Shown one piece after another: positions 1 through 4,376 of a DNA stretch of 5,501 bases; the first letter of the stretch is position 1; every line of letters starts with the position of its first letter. The stretch is from Clostridia bacterium (GTDB lineage Bacteria > Bacillota > UBA994 > PWPR01). The notes beneath the pieces are model-generated. The model saw only the letters and a program-made list of their open reading frames with translations. It had not been told where the DNA came from and ran no database searches. The translations under genes and the position numbers were made by a program. The DNA lies in contig PWPR01000110.1 of NCBI GenBank assembly GCA_003557085.1, forward strand, positions 1-5,501. Reading direction: 5' to 3'.

Positions 1-491
1 GCAAGCTTTCTTTCATCTAACTCTTTTAATTCATTTAATCTAGATAATGTATATGGAGTTTCTGGGCCATCTGTTTCTTCAAGCACCTTCTTTTTAATGT
101 CTTTTACATACTTTTGTTGCTTCTCCATTATCATTTGCTGTACTCTTTTATCTATATCTTCTTCAACTTTTCTAAAAGCAACTAACTCAACGACCTCTTC
201 TTCAATTCTATCAAGAGCTTCCATGTATTGACTTTCTTCATATTTGGTATGAATATCACTTCTATTAAACACAGCTCTTTCTAATGCTAATATTCTATCA
301 GCAGTATTTCTTGAATTGATTAGCTCAACTGCTTTATTTTTTTTGAGCAAAGCTACCATATACTCAGAACCATATAAATTTTTCATTATCTCATATATGG
401 CACTAATCTTTCTATCTATCGGAGAGCCACTTCTTTTAGGCTTTTTTTCTCCATTTGTGAATTTTTTTAGTCGTTCACGCCAGTATTGCAT
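1..491 (-). CDS. lonC: Probable Lon-family sporulation protease LonC, N-terminal part (truncated by window)
   Basis: An open frame runs without a stop from an ATG at 489-491 to the window edge, giving 163 complete codons. The start follows a very strong GGGGGAGGAG ribosome binding site by two bases and lies 23 bases after rplI. The protein begins MQYWRERLKK and is highly charged and helical, with a probable coiled coil at about residues 90-140. It then reaches a DGPETPYTLSRLNEL stretch at about 144-158. From memory, this resembles the segment before the AAA+ domain of LonC, a LonB-like ATP-dependent protease restricted to some endospore formers and often encoded beside rplI and dnaB. The Walker A motif, the AAA+ module and the Ser-Lys protease domain would lie outside the window, so the catalytic parts are not seen. 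It does not look like the N-terminus of DnaB, the other common gene after rplI. The LonC name rests on recalled sequence similarity and gene order. Confidence 0.72.
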   Translation of the reverse strand, partial: MQYWRERLKKFTNGEKKPKRSGSPIDRKISAIYEIMKNLYGSEYMVALLKKNKAVELINSRNTADRILALERAVFNRSDIHTKYEESQYMEALDRIEEEVVELVAFRKVEEDIDKRVQQMIMEKQQKYVKDIKKKVLEETDGPETPYTLSRLNELKELDERKL

Positions 492-514
492 AACTCCTCC
501 CCCAAACTATCTAA

Positions 515-958
515 CTATTCGCTAACTACCTCTACAGTTAAGTATGCAGTAGTTTCTCTAAATACTTTTACTGGAATATTGTATTCTCCAACTTCTCTAA
601 TTGGGTCTCCCAAGTCAATCTTTCTGCGATCAATATTTATACCTTGTGCAGATAACTCACTATTAATATCTTTACTAGTTACTGAACCAAAAAGTCTTCC
701 AGCTTCTCCAGCTTTAACTGTGATTACAACCTTAGCATCTTCAATTTTAGCCTTCAACTCATTTGCTTCCTCTTGTAACTTTTGCTCTTTCTCTGCTTCT
801 TTTGCCTTTCTTCTCTCAAGCATTTCCATGCTTGTTTTTGTGGCCTCTACAGCTAACTCTCTAGGAATAAGATAGTTTCTACCATATCCATCTGCTACAT
901 TAACAACATCACCTTCTGTGCCTAAATTCTTAACATCTTTCAATAAAATAACTTTCAT
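515..958 (-). CDS. rplI: 50S ribosomal protein bL9
   Basis: This 147-residue protein has the normal bL9 length and layout. The N-terminal rRNA-binding domain (1 to about 50) starts MKVILLKDVKNLGTEGDVV and contains the glycine-rich VADGYGRNYLIPR segment. A long charged connecting helix follows at about 45-75 (MEMLERRKAKEAEKEQKLQ). The C-terminal domain, about 76-147, contains the family-typical GRLFGSVTSKDI. bL9 binds 23S rRNA at the base of the L1 stalk and affects reading-frame maintenance. The ATG at 956-958 is separated by only one base from the DUF2232 stop codon. Its AAAGGGG ribosome binding site lies inside the end of that gene, so translation of the two is probably coupled. Identification is secure. 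Confidence 0.98.
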   Translation of the reverse strand: MKVILLKDVKNLGTEGDVVNVADGYGRNYLIPRELAVEATKTSMEMLERRKAKEAEKEQKLQEEANELKAKIEDAKVVITVKAGEAGRLFGSVTSKDINSELSAQGINIDRRKIDLGDPIREVGEYNIPVKVFRETTAYLTVEVVSE

Positions 959-959
959 T

Positions 960-1883
960 CTAGTTACCCCTTTCTTTTAACCATCCTCGGTAATCAAAAA
1001 ATATATCAAACAAACCCAAAATAGTGATAATTTGTGTCAAAAATGGATTTGTAAGAATTACAAAAAACAACAACATATAAAAAATTATTGATTTAATATA
1101 TTGTCTCATAAAAACAAATGCTAAAGCTAGCCCTTGGAATATAATAGGATAAGTAAATAATAAGCTAATATTCATCCCAATATAATAAGGAACTGTTTCA
1201 CTAGTTGAAAATATCATCAAGGCTGTTCCAACTAAGAAGACAGCGCCAAACCATTTAGGCAAACTTATATCATAAATTAGTGGAGTTTTCGGAACCTTAA
1301 GCCCAATTCTCCTACCTACCAGACCAAAAAACATAAAATTGACATATGATGTCATAAAACCAAAAAGAATTATCATCGCAGGCATTAAATATCCTGTTAA
1401 CAAGCTAATTTGATTTATGAGTGCTTCAGTATCTAAATTTACTAAATTACTTGCTTCATTTACTGCTAAAATTGCTTCTTGGTAAACTTTAATCATATCC
1501 CCAAACATATCAATGCCTGTTATCTGCATAACTACAATTAAAAGCACACTAAAACTTACTGCACCAACTAGTGTACCTACCAATAGCACCTTTCCCGGCG
1601 TCATTCTTTTTGCACTATAGCCAATTGCTGTTCCTACCATAGCAAATAGCGTTATCAATATAAATGCAGTAATAATATCTAAAAATAATGCTAATATCAT
1701 TCCTGAAACCACAACAGCCATTAGGCCTGCTTTCAAGCCTTGTCTCCATGTTAGCACAGCATGTGGAGTAGCCAAAACTAATATCATTATTATAGCCATT
1801 GCTGGTATATAAAAGGCAATTAGTGCCAATATGACAAATATAGTTACAGATAGAGATGCCTCTGTAAGTTTTTTTGTTTGCAT
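960..1883 (-). CDS. DUF2232 (YybS-like) polytopic membrane protein
   Basis: The protein is about 307 residues and very hydrophobic. I count roughly seven or eight membrane segments: one or two in residues 12-40, a pair at about 50-90, one at about 100-125, one at about 165-195, one near 212-228, and two or three after 234. A more polar loop at about 128-165 (EAILAVNEASNLVNLDTEAL) separates the two halves. It ends in a short basic tail with FDYRGW. Length, topology and its place between rpsR and rplI match DUF2232, the family of Bacillus subtilis YybS, whose function is unknown. It has no catalytic motif that I recognise, and a transporter-like or substrate-binding membrane role would be a guess. 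I prefer the ATG at 1881-1883 (MQTKKLTEAS). An upstream in-frame ATG at 1893-1895 would touch the only ribosome binding site and is unlikely to be used. Confidence 0.85.
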   Translation of the reverse strand: MQTKKLTEASLSVTIFVILALIAFYIPAMAIIMILVLATPHAVLTWRQGLKAGLMAVVVSGMILALFLDIITAFILITLFAMVGTAIGYSAKRMTPGKVLLVGTLVGAVSFSVLLIVVMQITGIDMFGDMIKVYQEAILAVNEASNLVNLDTEALINQISLLTGYLMPAMIILFGFMTSYVNFMFFGLVGRRIGLKVPKTPLIYDISLPKWFGAVFLVGTALMIFSTSETVPYYIGMNISLLFTYPIIFQGLALAFVFMRQYIKSIIFYMLLFFVILTNPFLTQIITILGLFDIFFDYRGWLKERGN

Positions 1884-1895
1884 TAAATAACACAT

Positions 1896-1900
1896 CCCTT
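1896..1900 (-). promoter_or_regulatory. Ribosome binding site deciding the DUF2232 start
   Basis: On the minus strand AAGGG occupies 1896-1900. It lies directly against the ATG at 1893-1895, leaving no spacer, and 12 bases before the ATG at 1881-1883. Only the second start leaves workable, if slightly long, spacing. Confidence 0.5.
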
Positions 1901-1919
1901 ATATATGTTTAGCATTCTT

Positions 1920-1925
1920 ATTATA
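1920..1925 (-). promoter_or_regulatory. Possible promoter (-10 element) for DUF2232-rplI-lonC
   Basis: A perfect TATAAT occurs on the minus strand, downstream of the rpsR hairpin and about 37 bases before the preferred DUF2232 start. A start of transcription near 1913 would give a leader of about 30 bases that includes the AAGGG ribosome binding site. The -35 region is poor: GTGTAA at 17-base spacing matches only half of TTGACA. This is therefore a weak or activator-dependent promoter, or a chance match in AT-rich DNA. Confidence 0.4.
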
Positions 1926-1959
1926 CATTAAAGACAATCATTTTACACTATTTACTAAT

Positions 1960-1987
1960 AAAGCCCTAGGTTCACACCTAGGGCTTT
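1960..1987 (-). terminator. Hairpin terminator or attenuator after rpsR
   Basis: AAAGCCCTAGG (1960-1970) pairs perfectly with CCTAGGGCTTT (1977-1987) around a six-base loop. This 11-bp stem starts seven bases after the rpsR stop. On the minus strand it is followed by TTTATTAG, a short and interrupted T-run. Termination is therefore probably partial, which would reduce rather than block transcription into DUF2232-rplI. The plus-strand side (TTTCTAAAA) is even poorer, and no plus-strand gene needs a terminator here. Confidence 0.75.
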
Positions 1988-1994
1988 CTAAAAT

Positions 1995-2231
1995 TTAGTC
2001 TATTGTATAAGGCAATAAAGCCACCATTCTAGAACGCTTTATCGCCTGTGTCATCATTCTTTGATGATGAGCACAGTTTCCTGTTACTCTTCTAGGCAAA
2101 ATTTTACCTCTTTCTGAGAGATAGCGACGCAACTTATCTATATCTTTGTAATCTATGTTTGAAGCTCCATCAGCACAGAAACTGCAAATTCTGCGACGAG
2201 GACGCCTACCTCTACCACCACGACGAGCCAT
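1995..2231 (-). CDS. rpsR: 30S ribosomal protein bS18, zinc-binding (C+) form
   Basis: A 78-residue protein of normal length. A basic N-terminal tail rich in Arg and Gly (MARRGGRGRRPRRR) is followed by the conserved core IDYKDIDKLRRYLSERGKI, PRRVTG and the C-terminal AIKRSRMVALLPY. bS18 pairs with bS6 on the 30S platform and contacts 16S rRNA and the mRNA path. Cysteines 16 and 19 (CSFC) together with Cys53 and His55/His56 (NCAHH) form the zinc site of the C+ type. The Bacillus subtilis protein, as I recall it, has lost these ligands. The ATG at 2229-2231 has an AAGGAGTG ribosome binding site. The gene begins 17 bases after ssb and is followed by a hairpin. Confidence 0.97.
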   Translation of the reverse strand: MARRGGRGRRPRRRICSFCADGASNIDYKDIDKLRRYLSERGKILPRRVTGNCAHHQRMMTQAIKRSRMVALLPYTID

Positions 2232-2248
2232 ATTATTTCACTCCTTCT

Positions 2249-2680
2249 TTAGAAAGGCAAATCATCATCTTCGTCATTAAAGTCAAGTTCTTTATAATAA
2301 TCTTGTGATGAATTCTTTTGATTACTTACTTGACCTTGAGATGAATTGCCTTGGTTATTATCTTGTCTATCTAAAAATTTGACAGTCTGAGCAACAACTT
2401 CAATAGCTGTTCTCTTTTGTCCGTTATACTCATAATTTCTGCTTTGCAATCTTCCTTGCACTGCTACTAATCTTCCTTTGGTCATATACTGAGCAACAAT
2501 CTCAGCTAGCTTATTCCAACATGTTACATTGAAAAAGTCTGCTGATTGTTGGTTCTCATCATCACTACCAAAACCTCTATCAACAGCAATACCAAAATTG
2601 GTCACCGCTGTTCCTTGAGATGTATATCTTAACTCAGGGTCTCTAGTCAATCTACCTATTAATACTACGTTATTTAACAA
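2249..2680 (-). CDS. ssb: Single-stranded DNA-binding protein SSB
   Basis: A 143-residue SSB. Residues 1-105 form the OB-fold (LNNVVLIGRLTRDPELRYT, FFNVTCWNKLAE, GRLVAVQGRLQSRNYEYNGQ). An Asn/Gln/Ser-rich disordered linker covers about 106-130. The acidic tail ends in DEDDDLPF, the conserved tip that recruits replication and repair partners. SSB coats single-stranded DNA as a tetramer during replication, recombination and repair. The start codon is TTG at 2678-2680, supported by an AGGGGTGA ribosome binding site six bases upstream and by the protein beginning exactly where the family does. The gene lies 15 bases after rpsF, and the rpsF-ssb-rpsR order is the classic bacterial arrangement. The length and tail make it the main replicative SSB rather than a short paralogue. 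Confidence 0.97.
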   Translation of the reverse strand: MLNNVVLIGRLTRDPELRYTSQGTAVTNFGIAVDRGFGSDDENQQSADFFNVTCWNKLAEIVAQYMTKGRLVAVQGRLQSRNYEYNGQKRTAIEVVAQTVKFLDRQDNNQGNSSQGQVSNQKNSSQDYYKELDFNDEDDDLPF

Positions 2681-2686
2681 AATAAT

Positions 2687-2694
2687 TCACCCCT
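2687..2694 (-). promoter_or_regulatory. Ribosome binding site fixing the TTG start of ssb
   Basis: AGGGGTGA on the minus strand ends six bases before the TTG. It starts in the 15-base gap just after the rpsF stop codon. No ATG is placed better, so the site decides the unusual start codon. Confidence 0.75.
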
Positions 2695-2695
2695 A

Positions 2696-2980
2696 TTATT
2701 CTTGACGGACAATAATGTGACGTATTACAGTATCAACAATACGGAAGTTTCTTTCCAACTCAAGATTAAAGTCGCCTTCAGCTGTATATGTAATCAAAAC
2801 ATAAAAACCTTCTTTATAGTTATCGATCTCATATGCCAAGCGACGCTTTCCCCACGGCTCAATAGCTGTAACCTCACCATTGTTATCCGTGATAATATTA
2901 ACGAATCTCTCAACAACTGATTTAATTTGCTCTTCCTCTAAATCAGGCTTCAAGACCATCATAATTTCATACTCGCGCAT
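2696..2980 (-). CDS. rpsF: 30S ribosomal protein bS6
   Basis: This 94-residue protein is complete and of usual Firmicute length. It begins MREYEIMMVLKPDLEEEQI and contains the family signature EPWGKRRLAYEI at about 41-52, followed by GFYVLITY and ELERNFRIVDTVIRHIIVR. bS6 has a ferredoxin-like fold, forms a heterodimer with bS18, and binds 16S rRNA on the 30S platform. The ATG at 2978-2980 follows an excellent GGGAGGAGG ribosome binding site at seven-base spacing. It is the first gene of the leftward operon and has its own strong promoter. A leader hairpin overlapping the ribosome binding site suggests translational control, and bS6-bS18 autoregulation is known in other bacteria. Confidence 0.98.
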   Translation of the reverse strand: MREYEIMMVLKPDLEEEQIKSVVERFVNIITDNNGEVTAIEPWGKRRLAYEIDNYKEGFYVLITYTAEGDFNLELERNFRIVDTVIRHIIVRQE

Positions 2981-2987
2981 AATTTTT

Positions 2988-3030
2988 CCTCCTCCCTGTG
3001 GACTATTGGCTCTGATATATCAGAGCAGGG
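2988..3030 (-). ncRNA. Structured rpsF leader RNA (candidate bS6:bS18 autoregulatory element)
   Basis: Read on the minus strand, the leader contains the 18-base perfect palindrome GCTCTGATATATCAGAGC (3009-3026). It is flanked by CCCTG (3026-3030) and CAGGG (2994-2998), which can pair to enclose it. This makes an apical stem of about seven pairs, a bulge on the 3' side of about ten bases (CCAATAGTCCA), and a lower stem of four or five pairs. The last three bases of the lower stem (GGG, 2994-2996) are part of the GGGAGGAGG ribosome binding site. The whole leader is only about 57 bases, so this structure fills most of it. Hairpins with an asymmetric 3' internal loop precede rpsF in other bacteria and bind bS6:bS18. 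The CCG triplet that I recall as conserved in those is not present here; the nearest match is CCA. Confidence 0.5.
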
Positions 3031-3043
3031 TTAACGAAATGTA

Positions 3044-3072
3044 ATTGTAGCATAAGTTTAACTCAATATCAA
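3044..3072 (-). promoter_or_regulatory. Strong promoter of the rpsF-ssb-rpsR operon
   Basis: The minus strand shows TTGATA (3067-3072), a 17-base spacer and TACAAT (3044-3049), with a TGC extended -10 element just before the hexamer. Each hexamer matches five of six consensus bases. The predicted transcription start is near 3037, about 57 bases before the rpsF ATG. A second, weaker TATAAT for the same strand lies at 3100-3105. Confidence 0.8.
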
Positions 3073-3128
3073 GCTTACTTCATTTCATAAGCCAAATCAA
3101 TTATATCCTAAAAATAAGATTGTTTAAA

Positions 3129-3137
3129 TGATATAAT
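3129..3137 (+). promoter_or_regulatory. Extended -10 promoter for the carbonic anhydrase-like gene
   Basis: TGATATAAT is a perfect extended -10 element (TGN-TATAAT). The region 17 bases upstream is A-rich (TAAAAA) and has no real -35 box, as is common for extended -10 promoters. The predicted start near 3144 leaves a leader of about 27 bases holding the AAGGAG ribosome binding site at 3158-3163. It is divergent from the rpsF promoter about 60 bases away. Confidence 0.6.
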
Positions 3138-3170
3138 ATATATTGGCAAAAAAGAAAAAGGAGATAATTA

Positions 3171-3674
3171 ATGAATATTTGTACATTTAATAATATTATA
3201 CCTAATATTGATAAAGACACATTTTTGGCGCCAGGAAGTCAGATTATTGGCAAAGTTTGCATAGGTGCTGGCTCAAGCGTTTGGCATAATGCTGTTATCC
3301 GTGGAGATATGAATAGCGTTACGATTGGAAAAAATACTAATATCCAAGACAATAGTGTTGTTCATGTGGATAGTGATTATCCAACAATACTTGGTGACAA
3401 TGTCACAGTTGGACATGGAGCAGTAGTTCATGGCTGTAAAGTAGGCAATAATGTCCTTATCGGAATGAATTCAACTATTTTAGATGGAGCAGAAATTGGA
3501 GATGGCTCTATTGTTGGTGCTAATGCTTTGGTATCTCAAGGTAAAAAATTTCCACCTGGCTCTTTAATTTTGGGAGTTCCAGCTAAAGCAGTAAAAGAAC
3601 TCTCTGAAGACGAGATTAAAGAACTAGAAAGCCATGCTCTTAAATATAAGAAGCTATGGCAAGAAAATTACTAG
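3171..3674 (+). CDS. Gamma-class carbonic anhydrase-like protein (hexapeptide-repeat beta-helix)
   Basis: A 167-residue protein of normal length for the YrdA/CamH-like group. Hexapeptide repeats from about residue 20 to 125 build a left-handed beta-helix (for example VTIGKNTNIQ, TILGDNVTVG, NNVLIGMN, AEIGDGSIVG). A C-terminal helix at about 145-166 (LSEDEIKELESHALKYKKL) follows the family hallmark GVPAKAVKEL. The zinc ligands of gamma carbonic anhydrases are all in place: His65 (VVHVD), His82 (VGHG) and His87 (VVHG). So are Arg44, Asp46 and Gln59, which lie around the active site. The protein is expected to act as a trimer in the cytoplasm. Many family members show little or no CO2 hydration activity, so the reaction is unproven. 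The start is fixed by AAGGAG at seven-base spacing. A DUF1904 gene follows after 32 bases, probably in the same transcript. Confidence 0.93.
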   Translation: MNICTFNNIIPNIDKDTFLAPGSQIIGKVCIGAGSSVWHNAVIRGDMNSVTIGKNTNIQDNSVVHVDSDYPTILGDNVTVGHGAVVHGCKVGNNVLIGMNSTILDGAEIGDGSIVGANALVSQGKKFPPGSLILGVPAKAVKELSEDEIKELESHALKYKKLWQENY

Positions 3675-3706
3675 GTAAGTAACTAAAAATTTAAAGGAGG
3701 ATTAAT

Positions 3707-4033
3707 ATGCCACAAATTAATGTAAGAGGGATTGATACCGGTAAGTTTTTAAAGGTTAATAGCCATCTTATCAATGAACTTGTTGATATAACTGGTACTG
3801 CTAAAGATGATTTCACTGTTGAAATTATTAAGTCTGATATGCTATATGAAGATAAAGTTGTAGAGAATTATCCTTTTATCGAGGTGTGTTGGTTTGATCG
3901 AGGTCAAGAGATCCAGGATGCAGTAGCTAAGTCTATTACAAATCAACTTAAAACAATAGGTATTGAAGAAGTGGATATTTTCTTTACACATTTTCAAAAA
4001 ACCAACTATTATTACAAAGGAAAACACTTTTAA
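3707..4033 (+). CDS. DUF1904 family protein (tautomerase-like fold)
   Basis: A 108-residue protein that I recognise as DUF1904, a small family common in Clostridia and related to the MIF/4-oxalocrotonate tautomerase superfamily. It begins Met-Pro (MPQINVRGID), so removal of Met would expose an N-terminal proline, the catalytic base of that superfamily. Other family-typical parts are residues 36-48 (FTVEIIKSDMLYE) and the most conserved block, YPFIEVCWFDRGQEIQDAVAK, at 55-75. A final strand-like segment at 88-95 (VDIFFTHF) follows. No substrate is known for the family, so enzymatic activity is inference. The start has a textbook AAAGGAGG ribosome binding site six bases upstream. The gene is co-directional with the carbonic anhydrase-like gene and ends just before a terminator, so the two probably form one transcript. 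Nothing in the sequence ties their functions together. Confidence 0.85.
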   Translation: MPQINVRGIDTGKFLKVNSHLINELVDITGTAKDDFTVEIIKSDMLYEDKVVENYPFIEVCWFDRGQEIQDAVAKSITNQLKTIGIEEVDIFFTHFQKTNYYYKGKHF

Positions 4034-4038
4034 GTAAA

Positions 4039-4061
4039 AAGGAAGGCCCGAGGCCTTCCTT
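4039..4061. terminator. Bidirectional terminator between DUF1904 and DUF1858 genes
   Basis: AAGGAAGGCC (4039-4048) pairs perfectly with GGCCTTCCTT (4052-4061) around a CGA loop. This GC-rich 10-bp stem lies between two converging genes, six bases from each stop codon. On the minus strand it runs into TTTTT, a good T-run for the DUF1858 gene. On the plus strand it is followed by GAATTTT, a weaker tail for the DUF1904 transcript. Confidence 0.9.
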
Positions 4062-4066
4062 GAATT

Positions 4067-4264
4067 TTACTCTTCTAACATCTCATTTAGATCTTCAAGT
4101 AGCGTATCTAAATCTATATTATGTCCCATTGCTGCTTGCTCAACTGTTTCTGCTGAAGCAGCTGGGCACCCTACACAAAACATGCCATGACGCATAAATA
4201 CTGCCGCTGCACGGTTATCCATTTGTATTACTTGCTGAATTGTTAAATCTTTTGTAACTTTCAT
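4067..4264 (-). CDS. DUF1858 domain protein, stand-alone redox-disulfide type
   Basis: A 65-residue protein made of a single DUF1858 domain. It begins with a helical stretch (TIQQVIQMDNRAAAVFMRHG), followed by the family signature FCVGCPAASAETVEQAA, with the CxxC pair at Cys30 and Cys33. A short acidic helical tail (DLDTLLEDLNEMLEE) ends it. This domain is also described as a hybrid-cluster-protein-associated redox-disulfide domain and is frequent in anaerobes. Its biochemical role is not established; a thiol-disulfide or metal-binding role is inferred from CxxC. No hybrid cluster protein gene is in the window. The ATG at 4262-4264 has an AAGGAGGG ribosome binding site. The gene is monocistronic here, convergent with the DUF1904 gene and divergent from the DUF4097 gene. 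Confidence 0.9.
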   Translation of the reverse strand: MKVTKDLTIQQVIQMDNRAAAVFMRHGMFCVGCPAASAETVEQAAMGHNIDLDTLLEDLNEMLEE

Positions 4265-4321
4265 TTTCTTAACCCTCCTTATATCCGAGTCATACCTTAT
4301 TTTAACCTAATTCTAACCCGA

Positions 4322-4349
4322 TTAAAAGCTTTATTTAGTAAGATATTAT
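4322..4349 (+). promoter_or_regulatory. Weak candidate promoter for the DUF4097 gene
   Basis: TTAAAA (4322-4327) and TATTAT (4344-4349) are separated by 16 bases; they match four and five consensus bases. Transcription would start near 4356, about 20 bases before the ATG. The 112-base divergent region 4265-4376 is too AT-rich for this to be more than a candidate. I see no convincing promoter for the opposite DUF1858 gene; TAGAAT or TAAAAT boxes near 4300-4315 lack -35 partners. Confidence 0.35.
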
Positions 4350-4376
4350 TAATAAACATATTAAGTAGGTGGAAGA

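Noticed and set aside
316..525. A 69-residue plus-strand open frame opposite the lonC start
   Set aside because: It lies antisense to a continuous, well-initiated coding frame, has no ribosome binding site and no recognisable features.
486..875. A 129-residue plus-strand open frame opposite rplI
   Set aside because: It is antisense to a certain bL9 gene, has no ribosome binding site, and its Ser/Leu-rich composition is typical of a mirror frame.
1615..1893. A 92-residue minus-strand open frame inside the DUF2232 gene
   Set aside because: It is a shifted frame of the membrane protein with an unlikely Cys/Tyr/Asn-rich composition and no independent start signal.
1884..1895. Longer DUF2232 form starting at the ATG at 1893-1895
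   Set aside because: The only ribosome binding site would directly touch this ATG with no spacer, and MCYL adds nothing family-like; the ATG at 1881-1883 fits better.
4302..4327. TTTTAA...TTAAAA inverted repeat in the DUF1858/DUF4097 intergenic region as an operator
   Set aside because: The arms are only six A/T bases and such pairs are expected by chance in this AT-rich DNA.
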